Assembly (NCBI RefSeq): GCF_003600155.1 | Contig: NZ_QWLD01000003.1 | Span: forward strand, 248,001-312,000 | Reading direction: 5' to 3' | Source: Nesterenkonia muleiensis | GTDB lineage: Bacteria > Actinomycetota > Actinomycetes > Actinomycetales > Micrococcaceae | Length of the DNA stretch: 64,000 nucleotides | In this document: positions 19,046 to 28,990 of the stretch, piece after piece | Layout of the letters: every line of letters starts with the position of its first letter | How positions within the stretch are numbered: the stretch's first letter is position 1 | Program-made: the position numbers and the translations under genes | The notes under the pieces: generated by a model | Databases searched by the model: none | Seen by the model: the letters and a program-made list of their open reading frames with translations, nothing else | Told to the model about the DNA's origin: nothing

Positions 19046-20890
19046 TCAGCTGTCAATGCGCAGCAGGATGTGCTGACCTCCGGGACTGATCGGCTCCAGC
19101 TGTCCAGTGGTGAACCGGCCTTCCTCATCCCTGGTGACGGTGCCCCCGTATGCCTGGCCCTGGACATCGAGGATGAGCACTGCATAAAGGTCATCCAGAC
19201 CTGCAGCGCCGGCATAGTCTTCAAGGTCCTCGCCACGGATCTCAGCGGAGGCGCCGGGGTCAACCTCTTCGACCAGATCATCGGTGGACCGGCCCTCACT
19301 GTCAAAGAGCCGGTAGGTGACCTGCACCTGCTCCTGAGCCGGTGGCGCCAAGAACCGCAGCTCCGGCTGGTAGCCGGTGGGCAGCAGCGCCCCAGACCCG
19401 GCGGCCAGCGGTGGCGCTGAGGCGGACCAGCTGAAGTCCGCGGCCGGGTCGGTCTCCTGCTCCTCCGTTTCAGGCTCGAGCTCCAGACCGGTAAAAGGAT
19501 CGGTCTCCGGCTCCAGTTCCACCTCAACGGTGACCGGCTGGCCGTCCCCGGTGCTGCGGACCGCCGCCAGAGTCGGATGGTCGGTGCTCAGCACCACATC
19601 ATAGGTGCCGGGCTCAAGTCCGTGGAGTCCGGCGACGGAGACCCTGCCCGGCTCCAGGCTGAACACACCTGGGGTGCCGGTCTCCAGCTGACCCTCGGGC
19701 CCGAAGACCTGCAGCTCAACAGTGACGTGCTCAGTCCCCGGGGCGTAGAACCACAGCTGGGGATCCTCGTCATCACCGGCGGGAACGCCGAGGGCATAGT
19801 GCTGCTGCTGCGGCCCTGGGAGCGCATCCAGCTGCTCGAGACCCTGCCCAGTGCCACCTGTGGCCAGAGCTGACTGCAGGTGGGCGGCTACCGGCGCGCC
19901 CTGGGACCGGACCTGCACGGCCAGCTGCGACTCGCCCTCGCTGAGTCCAGCCAGGTTCACGCTGCGCACGGTGTTGCCCGGGACCAGCAGTGTGGTCGAT
20001 CCGAGGGTACCGGTCTCGCCCTCGGCATCGAAGGTGATGACCTCCACAGTGGCGTCACGGCTCTGCGGGTTGGCCAGTGTCAGCAGCGAGTTCGCCCCGG
20101 TTCCGCTCTCCGGTCCCAGAAACCACTGGCTTCGCTGCGGCGTGCTGCATCTGCCCGCCGCCAGCCCGGTCACCGGGCCGGAGTCCGCCTGGTAGATGAA
20201 GCTCGCCGCGGCAGCGGCGTCCTGGGCGGGGCTCACCCCCTCCACCGGCTGGATCTCCAGCAGTGCAGAGTCCTCACCGGCCTCGAACTCTCCGGTGATC
20301 AGGGCACGCTCGGCCAGACTCGTCTCCGAGGCCTCTGCGGTCTGGTCCGGCTCAATGAACACTTCAGCCTCTCCTGGGCCATCGTGGTCCACCAACCGCC
20401 AGTCAGCGGCCGGCAGCCGGCCGTCGGATGCGGCGAACACTGCTGCGTCCCGGCTGATCGCCGCTGAATCATCCCGCTGCTGGTACTGCAGCAGGCCATC
20501 GTCGGAGAGGCTGTCCGGCTGACCCGGCACTGGCGGGCAGGAGAGCCTTTCGGTCACCGCCGGTGCCGGCACCATATGGGACTGCTGGAGAAGCGGCTGC
20601 TCGGTGTCCTCGAGGGCGAACTGCAGGCCCGCCGAACCGCCTGCCGCAGCGACCAGACCCAGCCCGGCCAGCACGGCCGCGAGCCGTCCTCCCCTGCCGG
20701 CAGATCCCGACGACGCCCGCTGGGGGGCCGGTGACGAAGGTGCGCGCTCTTCGCTCACCGCTGGGGAGGCTGGCGGCTGCTCCGGAAGCCCCTGGGCATG
20801 CCTGGCAGCGGCACGCTGCTGGTCTCTCTGCGCCTGTTTCTGGGCTTTGCGCTGGGCCTTGATGTACTTTTTGACCTTCTTGGAGCTCAT
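19046..20890 (-). CDS. DUF5719 family envelope-associated protein
   Basis: The 614-residue protein has a basic, Gln/Ala-rich cytoplasmic N-terminus of about 65 residues (KKVKKYIKAQRKAQKQAQRD), one transmembrane anchor (LAAVLAGLGLVAAAGGSAGL), and a long exported region of beta-rich repeats typical of DUF5719. An acidic linker near residues 470-495 contains repeated LEPETE. It overlaps the upstream glycosyltransferase by 4 bp, so the two are translationally coupled. Molecular function is unknown; an accessory role to the glycosyltransferase is inferred. Confidence 0.82.
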   Translation of the reverse strand: MSSKKVKKYIKAQRKAQKQAQRDQQRAAARHAQGLPEQPPASPAVSEERAPSSPAPQRASSGSAGRGGRLAAVLAGLGLVAAAGGSAGLQFALEDTEQPLLQQSHMVPAPAVTERLSCPPVPGQPDSLSDDGLLQYQQRDDSAAISRDAAVFAASDGRLPAADWRLVDHDGPGEAEVFIEPDQTAEASETSLAERALITGEFEAGEDSALLEIQPVEGVSPAQDAAAAASFIYQADSGPVTGLAAGRCSTPQRSQWFLGPESGTGANSLLTLANPQSRDATVEVITFDAEGETGTLGSTTLLVPGNTVRSVNLAGLSEGESQLAVQVRSQGAPVAAHLQSALATGGTGQGLEQLDALPGPQQQHYALGVPAGDDEDPQLWFYAPGTEHVTVELQVFGPEGQLETGTPGVFSLEPGRVSVAGLHGLEPGTYDVVLSTDHPTLAAVRSTGDGQPVTVEVELEPETDPFTGLELEPETEEQETDPAADFSWSASAPPLAAGSGALLPTGYQPELRFLAPPAQEQVQVTYRLFDSEGRSTDDLVEEVDPGASAEIRGEDLEDYAGAAGLDDLYAVLILDVQGQAYGGTVTRDEEGRFTTGQLEPISPGGQHILLRIDS

Positions 20891-23800
20891 CGGTGCACCT
20901 CCACACCGCCGTCGAGCCGCGAGTCGGAGACCACAGGGAGAATGCGCCAGCTGCGCGGTAGCGGCAGCGCTAGTAGCACAAAGATCAGCAGCAGAGAGCC
21001 TGTGGTAAGCAGAATGGGGTACTGCAGCTGGGAGCTGTGACTGAGCACCAGCTGGCCCTGCGGGTTCTCCGCGAAGTCGCCGGGCAGATGGAACTGCCGG
21101 ATCCAGGCCATCTCGTCGGGTTCGATGTCCAAGCTGTTGGCGGTCACCGGCCTCAGCTGCTGCTCGTCCAGGGAAACGTGCCAGCCTGCAGCACGCTCGG
21201 CGGCGATTTCCACGTAGTACTCGGTGTCCTCATCCAGGACCAGCGGGGTCCCGTCGGGCTCCTGGACCTCGCCCAGATCAACGCTGATGCGGTGATAGGC
21301 ACTGGGCAGCAGCGCCACCGGTTCCCCCTGCTCGGTGACGATCCGTGCCCATGCTGTCGATGTCCCCCTGAGCCCGGGGGTGGCGGCGAGCTCTGGGGCA
21401 GCGTCGTTCTCCACCCGCCACAGGGCGCCGAATTCGGTCTCGCCCACTGGGATCAGCCCCTCTGCTGTGTCAGCGGCCTCACGCAGAGCGGTCCCCTCCC
21501 TGATGAGCACATAGCCGATGCCCAGCTCATGGGCGGTCTCGGTGATGCCCTCTGAGCCGGAGGCGATGACACCGGCGACCAGCTCGCCGAGACGCTGCTG
21601 AGAATCGCTGAGGCTGCCGAACTCCCGGTGATCATCAGCAGGTGAGCCCGCGCCGAACCAGGAGGCGGGAGCACCGGAGGTCGCCCAGAGCGGAAGGCCC
21701 TGTACCGCCGCTGCGGTGCGGTGTTTGTCCAAAGTGGCACCATCGCGGGAGCGGATTTGGGCATTCACGCCCTCTTGGGATGAGGAAAGCACAAGGGTAC
21801 GCACTGCGGCGGGACCGGTTCCGAGATCTGCAGCGGTGGCCGGCACCGTGCGCTCGGTGCCCGGGCCGATGAGCGTCTGTTCGGTGTTGACTGCTGTGAT
21901 GGTCTTCTCGGACAACTCGGTGGCAGGCATCAGCCGGGGTGCTGCCCAGAAGACACCAGCGGCGAAGATGGCAAGCACCAGCAGCGTGGAGGCCACTGGG
22001 GAGAAGACCCCGCCGAGGGCAGAGTCCGCGGTCTGGGAGGTCCTCAGGCCACTGATGGCCGCGGCGATCAGGCACAGCATGAGCGCTGAGACCAGAGGCC
22101 CGGTGTATCCGCCGACGACTTCACCACCTGATGTGCCTGCCGCCAGCCGGCTGATCAGGGCGGAGTACCCGATCAGGCCGATGCCGATCAGTCCGCAGGC
22201 CAGCACCACCACCCTGCGACCGGCCGCCAGCAGGGCCAGCACGGAGATCAGCAGCAGTGGCGCTCCGATGAGCAGGGCAAGGCGAAGTGCCCAAAAATCG
22301 CCGGCGAGCAGATCCGGCAGCCAGGCCATGCCCCCAGCCCTGATCGCTCCCGGAAGGCCCTCGCTGGGGTCGAACCCTTGGGAGAAGCCCAGCATCTGCT
22401 GCCAGACCGGGGCCGCGCTTCCCGCCTCGGAGACCGGGAGTGCGGCACCACCGGGTTCGGCGACCAGGGCCGCGACAAGGTTCCCTCTGCGGTCCAGAAC
22501 TGAGAGCAGCATGGGGGCGAAGACTGCGAGGGCGGGCACCGGCAGCAGCCACAGCACCCTGCCGGCCCTGCGCAAAACCAGGGCGGCGATCACACAGGTC
22601 AGCACTGCGGGAACCAGCAGCACCGGCGCGGCGGAGGTGACAACGGCCATCAGCAGAGCCGCGGCGGCAGCGGTCTCCCAGCCTGCGGTCAGCCGCAGTG
22701 CCGCCACCTTCGCCCCTGTGCTGCTTCGGTGTCCGTGGGCACGCACTGCACGGACTGCGGTGAGCACCAGCACCGGCAGCAGAATGTGTGCGATCACCGC
22801 ACCGATGCGGCCCTGACCGGAGGCGGTGTGCAGCGCCGGCAGCAGTGCCCAGATCAGAGCTGCGATGACCCGGTGGAAGGCCCTGGTGCTCCACAGCCCG
22901 GCGGCCCACCACGCGGTCAGTGCGCTCAGCGGCGCGGACAGGATCACCACCCAGAGCAGCACTGCCGAGGCATGTCCCAGGCTGAGTGCAGAGAGCATGA
23001 GCAGCACCGCGTTGAAGGGATCCGCCGCGGCACGCTCACCCAGAGAATCAGCCGCCAGGAAGGATATGGTGTGATGCCACACCTCAAGAACCGATCCGGA
23101 GACCGGAACAGCGGCCCCGCCACCGAGCGCGCTGGCGGTGAGCAGGTCGCGGAAACCGACCAGGGACACCCCGGTCAGTGCGATGAGCACCAGGAATAGG
23201 CCGAGCCTGTCCTCAGAGCGCCGTGCTGGCATCTGATCGAACTCACCGCCTCCGGCACCGACATCCAGCAGTGCGCGCTCGTCTTCGGAAGCGCCCTCGG
23301 CCCCGGCGGTGCGCTCACCACTGACTCCCACCGTCTCCGCAGAGGTGTCCCGGCGCCGCTGCTCACGCAGCCTGCTGCTGCTCAGCCGGTTCTGCCGCAC
23401 CGCAGTGCGCCCCTGGGTCAGGGTGTGTTTGGCGTCCTCCCCGCTGCGCTCGGGGCGGGAGAGCGCGGCCCTGCGGCCGGCGGCCCCGTGCCGGCGCAGA
23501 CGGCCCAACGCGGAGAGGTTCAGCAGGGCCGCTGCGGAGTGGCCCAGCTGGGTAATTCCGGCGTCGGGGGCTTTGCACACCAACAGCGCCACTGTCCGCA
23601 GCACCGCGGCAAGCCACATGGTCCCCCAGAGAAACGGCACCGCCACAGCATGGGCTCCGGTGAGCCGGGTCCTCACCTGACTGCGCCGCTGCCTGCCGGG
23701 CAGCAGCAGGGCACCGGCCATCCGGTGAACCATTTCCCTCTGGTCAGGCTGAACACGCCGCACTGCTGCGCCGGATTCGATCACCGTACGGGCTCCGACC

Positions 23801-24507
23801 TCCCTGGCGCGGGCACAGAAGTCGGCTCCCGCGTAGTCAGCCTCCAGCTCGGGACTGAATCCACCGAGGTCACCGAACAGTCTGGCCCGCACGAGCATGC
23901 CGTGGGCGGAGACCGCCGGGACCTCGTCGCGCCCGTCGTACTGCCCCTGATCGAGCTCCTTGGGCTCAGTCAGGCTGACCACTTCCCCGGAACGCGCGGT
24001 CCACAGTCCGGCGTTGACCAGCCGGGGGTCCTCAATCCCGGCGATCCACTGTTTGGCCCCGACGATCTCCACCGACCGGTGGGTCGCCTCATCCTTGACG
24101 GTGAAGACCCGCTCCTCCAAGTGCTGAAGAACCTCTGGCTCGGGCACGGCATCGGCCGGGAGTATCCACAGCCATTGGTACCGAGGGGTGAAACCGTCGC
24201 CGAGCTGGCGCTCCAGACTCCGCCACAGCGGAGTGGACTTCACTCCAGCGGGCCCGTTGGTCAGTGTTTGCCTAGCCTGGCGCCGGTCGGTCACCAGCCG
24301 GGAACTGAGCGAGCGGGAGAGATCCTGCGGCCCTGCATAGCCAGGTGAGCTGAGTTCGATCACGCTGTCCGGCTGACGAGTCTGCCATTCGAGCCCGGCG
24401 GAGAGGTTCAGCGCCCGGCCGTGGGTGTCCCACTGCGGGGATGCAAAACCGCCGCCGTCATGGACGACGACAGCGGCGATATGGAGCCGAGCAGCCGGAC
24501 CGCTCAC
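20887..24507 (-). CDS. Very large family-2 glycosyltransferase with C-terminal membrane domain
   Basis: This 1206-residue protein begins with a GT-A domain (about residues 1-300; RYQWLWILPADAVPEPEVL resembles the DxD-like region) and later ELEADYAGADFCARAREVGA. A basic linker (about residues 330-400) and then roughly 12-14 transmembrane helices with an extracytoplasmic C-terminal domain follow. Such giant enzymes precede DUF5719 and lie beside WhiB in many Actinobacteria. Glycosylation of an exported polymer is likely; donor and acceptor cannot be read. The start is GTG at 24507. Confidence 0.85.
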   Translation of the reverse strand: MSGPAARLHIAAVVVHDGGGFASPQWDTHGRALNLSAGLEWQTRQPDSVIELSSPGYAGPQDLSRSLSSRLVTDRRQARQTLTNGPAGVKSTPLWRSLERQLGDGFTPRYQWLWILPADAVPEPEVLQHLEERVFTVKDEATHRSVEIVGAKQWIAGIEDPRLVNAGLWTARSGEVVSLTEPKELDQGQYDGRDEVPAVSAHGMLVRARLFGDLGGFSPELEADYAGADFCARAREVGARTVIESGAAVRRVQPDQREMVHRMAGALLLPGRQRRSQVRTRLTGAHAVAVPFLWGTMWLAAVLRTVALLVCKAPDAGITQLGHSAAALLNLSALGRLRRHGAAGRRAALSRPERSGEDAKHTLTQGRTAVRQNRLSSSRLREQRRRDTSAETVGVSGERTAGAEGASEDERALLDVGAGGGEFDQMPARRSEDRLGLFLVLIALTGVSLVGFRDLLTASALGGGAAVPVSGSVLEVWHHTISFLAADSLGERAAADPFNAVLLMLSALSLGHASAVLLWVVILSAPLSALTAWWAAGLWSTRAFHRVIAALIWALLPALHTASGQGRIGAVIAHILLPVLVLTAVRAVRAHGHRSSTGAKVAALRLTAGWETAAAAALLMAVVTSAAPVLLVPAVLTCVIAALVLRRAGRVLWLLPVPALAVFAPMLLSVLDRRGNLVAALVAEPGGAALPVSEAGSAAPVWQQMLGFSQGFDPSEGLPGAIRAGGMAWLPDLLAGDFWALRLALLIGAPLLLISVLALLAAGRRVVVLACGLIGIGLIGYSALISRLAAGTSGGEVVGGYTGPLVSALMLCLIAAAISGLRTSQTADSALGGVFSPVASTLLVLAIFAAGVFWAAPRLMPATELSEKTITAVNTEQTLIGPGTERTVPATAADLGTGPAAVRTLVLSSSQEGVNAQIRSRDGATLDKHRTAAAVQGLPLWATSGAPASWFGAGSPADDHREFGSLSDSQQRLGELVAGVIASGSEGITETAHELGIGYVLIREGTALREAADTAEGLIPVGETEFGALWRVENDAAPELAATPGLRGTSTAWARIVTEQGEPVALLPSAYHRISVDLGEVQEPDGTPLVLDEDTEYYVEIAAERAAGWHVSLDEQQLRPVTANSLDIEPDEMAWIRQFHLPGDFAENPQGQLVLSHSSQLQYPILLTTGSLLLIFVLLALPLPRSWRILPVVSDSRLDGGVEVHR

Positions 24508-24539
24508 CGGATGGTTCCCCTCTGTTCGGCTGGGATCAC

Positions 24540-25094
24540 CTAGCGGGCCCGCTTCTTCAGCTTCCGGCGCTCACGTTCGGACAGCCCTCCCCAGATTCCG
24601 AAGCGCTCGTCATTGGCCAGAGCATAGTCCAGACATTCCTGTTTCACATGGCAGGCTCCGCATACCTTCTTGGCATCACGGGTGGATCCGCCCTTCTCCG
24701 GGAAAAACGCCTCCGGATCGGTCTGCGCACAGAGGGCATCGACCTGCCACGCCAGCTCGCCTTCGACCTGCTCGGCCGGGATCAGGGTGGGGATGCCCAG
24801 CCAGATTGAGTCGAGGGCTTTCGCCTCGGAGCCGGTGGTGTCAGGCTCAGCGCGGCGGGAAGGCGCCTCGCTCAGTGCCGTGACAGTGCCGTCTGCGCCG
24901 GCCTCAGCCTCCTCGGCGGCGGCCAGGAATGCGGTGGCCTGATCGTCCAGGGTCTTGCCGTGCTCGAGATTCTCGGCCGCAGCGGGATCGGCCGGGTCCA
25001 CGAACCAGTCAGAAGGCACATCCAGACCGCTGCTGCGGACAGATGGCTCGCCCTGCTCGGGACTGATCTGTCTCAGCCGCTGTGCATTCCCCAT
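24540..25094 (-). CDS. WhiB-family iron-sulfur transcription factor
   Basis: WhiB proteins bind a [4Fe-4S] cluster and partner with the primary sigma factor. The C-terminal 80 residues hold the four Cys (LCAQTDPEAFF, then VCGACHVKQEC), the GIWGG turn and the basic LSERERRKLKKRAR tail. Sequence and position beside DUF5719/TIGR03089 suggest the WhiB2/WhmD subfamily, which controls septation. The 184-residue length includes a roughly 100-residue acidic N-terminal extension, longer than usual; an internal start is possible, but no better RBS stood out. Confidence 0.92.
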   Translation of the reverse strand: MGNAQRLRQISPEQGEPSVRSSGLDVPSDWFVDPADPAAAENLEHGKTLDDQATAFLAAAEEAEAGADGTVTALSEAPSRRAEPDTTGSEAKALDSIWLGIPTLIPAEQVEGELAWQVDALCAQTDPEAFFPEKGGSTRDAKKVCGACHVKQECLDYALANDERFGIWGGLSERERRKLKKRAR

Positions 25095-25273
25095 ACTGCG
25101 GGCCTCCCTGGCGCTTTCCTCACGATACGATCACGGTCAATGTGTTGCCCCTAATTACACTGGTGTGAGTAAACATTCGTCAAGTGCTCCCGGCGAGTCG
25201 CTTCTGCCCCGCCGAGCACCGGATGCACAAAGCACGATGCCGTGATCAGCAGTTTTCCATAGGAGGTCCAGAC

Positions 25274-26098
25274 ATGAGTCCACTGACGCTGGGGAGCCCG
25301 GCACGGAGGGTTCCGACCGAGTTCGCAGAGCTGCTGCAGCTGCTGGGCTCGCGGCCTCAGCCGGCGGTGGTTCACTACAGTGCTGGTCCCGCCGGCGGGG
25401 AAACCCCGCACGGCTCTCGGCCGCGTGCAGAGGCCGCGGCCATCACACCTGAAGCTGTTGGCGTGCCTCAAGGCACACCATCCTCAGTCGCCTCGGAAGA
25501 GCCCGAACGAATCGAGCTCTCCGGCCGGGTGCTGGCCAATTGGGCCACCAAAATGATCGGTCTCTTCGCCGAAGAGCACGACCTCTCCCCGGATGACACG
25601 GTGCTGGTGGATATGCAGCTGCACTGGAAGACTGCTGCGGTCGTCCTGGCCGCCGGGACCATGGGGACTGAGGTCCGGCTGGCAGCACCCGGCGCCCCAG
25701 GGGCAGAGACGGCAGCCAAGCTGGTGGTGACAGACCGCCCCCTGGAGGTGATCGACAGCGGCGCGCTGGGGGAGGCCGAACTGGCCGCTGTCTCCCCCGG
25801 GCTGTTGGACGTGTCTTTCGCGGAGGCAACAGGTCAGCAGATTCCAGCCTGGGTCACCGATGTCTCCGCCGAGGTGCGGCAGCACCCCGACCACTTGCTG
25901 GCCCCGCTGCCTGCTGTGGCGCTGCCGGACGCCGCAGACGCCCCGGAGGACGGGCCTCTGGTGCTGACCGAATGGGGCCCTGAGAGCTATCCTCAGATGC
26001 TGGGCACATGGAGCTCCGGCGGCGTCGTCGTCCTGTTCGCCGGGACGCCCGGCGGAGAGCGCTGGGAGCAGATGCGCCGCAACGAAGGACTTACCTAG
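25274..26098 (+). CDS. TIGR03089 family protein
   Basis: The 274-residue protein matches the actinobacterial TIGR03089 family, a stripped-down relative of the AMP-forming enzyme N-domain: SGRVLANWATKMIGLFAEEH, VLVDMQLHWKTAAVVLAAGTMG and LTEWGPESYPQML. It lacks the adenylation core motifs, so it is not expected to be an acyl-CoA synthetase. AGGAGGTCC upstream fixes the start at 25274. The C-terminus overlaps the convergent GtrA gene by 8 bp. Function unknown. Confidence 0.88.
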   Translation: MSPLTLGSPARRVPTEFAELLQLLGSRPQPAVVHYSAGPAGGETPHGSRPRAEAAAITPEAVGVPQGTPSSVASEEPERIELSGRVLANWATKMIGLFAEEHDLSPDDTVLVDMQLHWKTAAVVLAAGTMGTEVRLAAPGAPGAETAAKLVVTDRPLEVIDSGALGEAELAAVSPGLLDVSFAEATGQQIPAWVTDVSAEVRQHPDHLLAPLPAVALPDAADAPEDGPLVLTEWGPESYPQMLGTWSSGGVVVLFAGTPGGERWEQMRRNEGLT

Positions 26099-26618
26099 CG
26101 GTATGGTCGCCCACCCGGGGAACCTCACCGGTGTAGGGGGCGGCATAGGCGGCCGCGCGGGCCGTGTCAGCATCGCTGCTGCCGGTGAAGACCCAGAGCT
26201 TATACGCCACGAACCGGAAGCACATAGCCACCCCCATACCGATGATCGAACCGGAGATGAATGACGCCAGCTCGCTGCGCAGCCCCAGGACGTAGTAGGA
26301 GAACGCCACACACCCGGACATGATCAGCAGCCCGATGGCGTTCATCAACACGAACATCATCAGCTCACGCAGCCGGGTGCGGGTGCGCTGGTGCCGGAAG
26401 GTCCAGTAGCGGTTGCCGAGCCAGGAGAACAGCGTTGCAACGGCCACAGAGATGGCTTTGGCCTTCACATGTGAATCGTTCATGGTGCCGGTGATCAGCC
26501 AGAGGAAGACTGCGGAGTCGATGACGAACGCTACGGCGCCGACGGTGCCGAATTTGGCGAGTTCCCGCCAGAGCAGCTTGAAGAGTCCGACGGCGCGGCT
26601 CCACAGAGAGGTGATCAT
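26091..26618 (-). CDS. GtrA-family membrane protein
   Basis: GtrA-like proteins have four helices and are thought to move lipid-linked sugars. This 175-residue product has FGTVGAVAFVIDSAVFLWLI, LFSWLGNRYWTFRHQRTR (the family's NRxWTF signature), then two more helices and a short tail. The start is ATG at 26618, since the open frame before it is not GtrA-like. It sits with the glycosyltransferase and LCP genes, consistent with envelope polysaccharide work. Confidence 0.9.
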   Translation of the reverse strand: MITSLWSRAVGLFKLLWRELAKFGTVGAVAFVIDSAVFLWLITGTMNDSHVKAKAISVAVATLFSWLGNRYWTFRHQRTRTRLRELMMFVLMNAIGLLIMSGCVAFSYYVLGLRSELASFISGSIIGMGVAMCFRFVAYKLWVFTGSSDADTARAAAYAAPYTGEVPRVGDHTAR

Positions 26619-26714
26619 GCTGGACACCGCAGAGACTCTACCAGCGCTGATGTCGTGCCCGCGGCACGCCAACCCTCCATCACCCGTCCGAAAGTCACAG
26701 TGCTCGCACCTCAA

Positions 26715-28376
26715 CTACCCTGCGGGGCTGCAGTCGCCGTTGGTGTTGGCAGCCTGCTCCAGGAGACCGAGCTCGCCACGGGCCTGCGCTTCGATGAGGT
26801 AGACCTCGGTAAGGGCCGAACCATCAGCCTGTGTCAGCTCTGCCGGATCAGCAGTCTCCTGGTCCGCGGGCTCATCGCCGGCCACCGCGTCATCGGTCTG
26901 GTCCGGGGTGGGGCCAGGGGCGTCCCCATCTGGTTCAGCGGCGTCCTCTGGCGAATCCGGCTCGGTCTGCGCCTCGTCCTGATCCTCAGCCACCGCGTCG
27001 TCGTCGGCTCCCTCATTGGCGATCAGCTCATCGACCCGGGCGTGGATCTGATCAAAGTCGGGATAGGTGGAGAACAGATCACCGGCGGTGCCGAAATCGG
27101 GGGCGCCGAGGGTCAGCCGCTGCGGCTGGTTCCTCTGGGCGTCGGCGGCCAGGTCCAGCAGACTGCCCAGCTGTGACTGCGGCAGATTCGTCTCCACCAG
27201 GTTCTCTCCAGCGGCCATGATCTCGGTGAACCTGGTCAGCAGGGTCTGGGGGGAGAATTGTCCGATCATCGCCTGCTGGACGCACTGCTGGCGCTGGATG
27301 CGGTTGAAATCGTTGCTGAAGTCGCGGGAGCGGGCGAAGGAGAGCGCGTCGTCGCCGTCGAGCTCCAGGGTGCCGGGCTCGAACCAGCGGTCCCCCCACT
27401 GGTTGGTCTCAGGGTGGCGGCCCCGGTAGGGAACCCAGCCGCCGGAATCTACGGTGATTCCGCCCATGGCGTCGATCAGCTCGGCGAACCCGCCCATATC
27501 AACCATCACATAGCCGTGGATCCGCAGATCCAGGGTGCCTGAGGCGGCGTCCATCATGGCTTCGACCCCGGGATCCCGGGCCTCTGGGTAGAGGTGGCTG
27601 TAGTTGTTGTGCACCTCGGTGTAGAGGAAGTTGATGATGCAGTCGTTTCCGCAGTTGTAGCCGTTGGGGTAGACCTCCAGCATCGGGGAGTCCTCGCTGA
27701 ACCGGGCATTCTGGAAATTGCGCGGGATCGAGAAGATGATCGTCTCGGCGGTGGACTGGCTGACGGAGACCACATGGATGGAGTCGGGGCGCAGACCCTC
27801 ACGGCCCTCCCCGGCATCGGCGCCGAGCAGCAGGAAGTTGTAGCGGCCGTCCTCGGCGGGGATCGCCGCGCCGGAGGAGAAGATCCCGGCCAGGGCCTGG
27901 CGCCCTTCATTGACCAGGTGCGCGGCGTAGCCAAGGCCCCCGGAGGTCAGAGTGGTGAGCAGGATCAGCACCACGGCGATGATCGGTTTGAAGCCCGGCG
28001 CCAGCTGACCGAACCGGATCAGCCGGAAGGTGTCCAGCCACAGGATGAGCCATCCTACGGCCAGGGCTGCCAGCAGGAGGGAGCCCAGCCACATGACGAA
28101 CGGCTGGGTCAGGGCGGTGAGCAGGACTGAGCGCATGGTGAAGTACATGGCCGCCCCTAGCAGGAGGGTGAACCAGCAGGCGACGGTGACGGCGAGCGCG
28201 AACCGGCCCAGGGAGCGTGACCCGGCAACGATCTGGGCGCCGCCGGGGACGAACAGGGTCAACGCCGACAGCAGGGTGGCGCGTGTGGTCCGGTCACGGT
28301 CGCTGGCGGCCCGCGGGTTGCGCAGGAGGTCGTTCTGCCCGCTGAATTCGTGGTAAGTGATGGTGGGGGTGATCAC
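26715..28376 (-). CDS. LytR-CpsA-Psr (LCP) family protein
   Basis: LCP proteins attach teichoic-acid or polysaccharide chains to peptidoglycan. The 553-residue product has four N-terminal hydrophobic segments (about residues 30-160), which is unusual against the single anchor of classic LCPs but common in actinobacterial forms. The extracytoplasmic LCP domain follows, with [40 protein letters not shown] and the basic/acidic active-site residues. An Asp/Glu/Pro-rich linker precedes the end. It overlaps purE by 4 bp. Confidence 0.92.
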   Translation of the reverse strand: MITPTITYHEFSGQNDLLRNPRAASDRDRTTRATLLSALTLFVPGGAQIVAGSRSLGRFALAVTVACWFTLLLGAAMYFTMRSVLLTALTQPFVMWLGSLLLAALAVGWLILWLDTFRLIRFGQLAPGFKPIIAVVLILLTTLTSGGLGYAAHLVNEGRQALAGIFSSGAAIPAEDGRYNFLLLGADAGEGREGLRPDSIHVVSVSQSTAETIIFSIPRNFQNARFSEDSPMLEVYPNGYNCGNDCIINFLYTEVHNNYSHLYPEARDPGVEAMMDAASGTLDLRIHGYVMVDMGGFAELIDAMGGITVDSGGWVPYRGRHPETNQWGDRWFEPGTLELDGDDALSFARSRDFSNDFNRIQRQQCVQQAMIGQFSPQTLLTRFTEIMAAGENLVETNLPQSQLGSLLDLAADAQRNQPQRLTLGAPDFGTAGDLFSTYPDFDQIHARVDELIANEGADDDAVAEDQDEAQTEPDSPEDAAEPDGDAPGPTPDQTDDAVAGDEPADQETADPAELTQADGSALTEVYLIEAQARGELGLLEQAANTNGDCSPAG

Positions 28377-28990
28377 GCCGTCGGCTCGCTTCCCCCCGCA
28401 CCTGGCGATGCGGCGGGTTTGCTGCTCTCGCTCGTGCCGTCGTCCCGTGCCCGGAAGCTGCTCAGCTGTGCCGCCTCCGTCCGCAGCGCCTGCCCCTTGG
28501 CGTGGGCCTGGGCGGCCAGCTCGCTCTGAAAGTCGAGGAGTCTCTCCCGCAGGGCTGCCGCCTGCGCATCGGCGCCGGCAGCCAAGGTGCGCACCGCCAG
28601 CAGTCCGGCGTTGCGCGCCCCACCCACCGAGACGGTGGCCACCGGCACCCCGGCCGGCATCTGAACGATGGAGAGCAGGGAGTCCATGCCGTCGAGGTGC
28701 TTCAGCGGGACAGGGACCCCGATCACCGGCAGAGGGGTCACCGAGGCGAGCATGCCCGGAAGGTGGGCTGCTCCCCCGGCGCCGGCGATGATCACCCGCA
28801 GGCCGCGGGCGTGGGCCTGCTGGCCATAGTCGATCATCTCGGCAGCCATCCGGTGGGCGGAGACCACGTCGGCTTCGAAGGGGATGCCGAACTCTTCGAG
28901 AGCCTCGGCTGCAGCTTTCATCACCGGCCAGTCGGAGTTGGACCCCATGACCAGGCCGACGAGTGCCGTTGTGGACTCCGTGGTGGTCAT
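28373..28990 (-). CDS. purE: N5-carboxyaminoimidazole ribonucleotide mutase
   Basis: PurE converts N5-CAIR to CAIR in purine synthesis. The 205-residue protein has [31 protein letters not shown] with the catalytic His, and [16 protein letters not shown], all class-I PurE motifs. Residues beyond about 165 form an extra Ala/Gln-rich helix and polar tail absent from minimal PurE. It overlaps purK upstream (4 bp) and the LCP gene downstream (4 bp). Confidence 0.97.
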   Translation of the reverse strand: MTTTESTTALVGLVMGSNSDWPVMKAAAEALEEFGIPFEADVVSAHRMAAEMIDYGQQAHARGLRVIIAGAGGAAHLPGMLASVTPLPVIGVPVPLKHLDGMDSLLSIVQMPAGVPVATVSVGGARNAGLLAVRTLAAGADAQAAALRERLLDFQSELAAQAHAKGQALRTEAAQLSSFRARDDGTSESSKPAASPGAGGSEPTA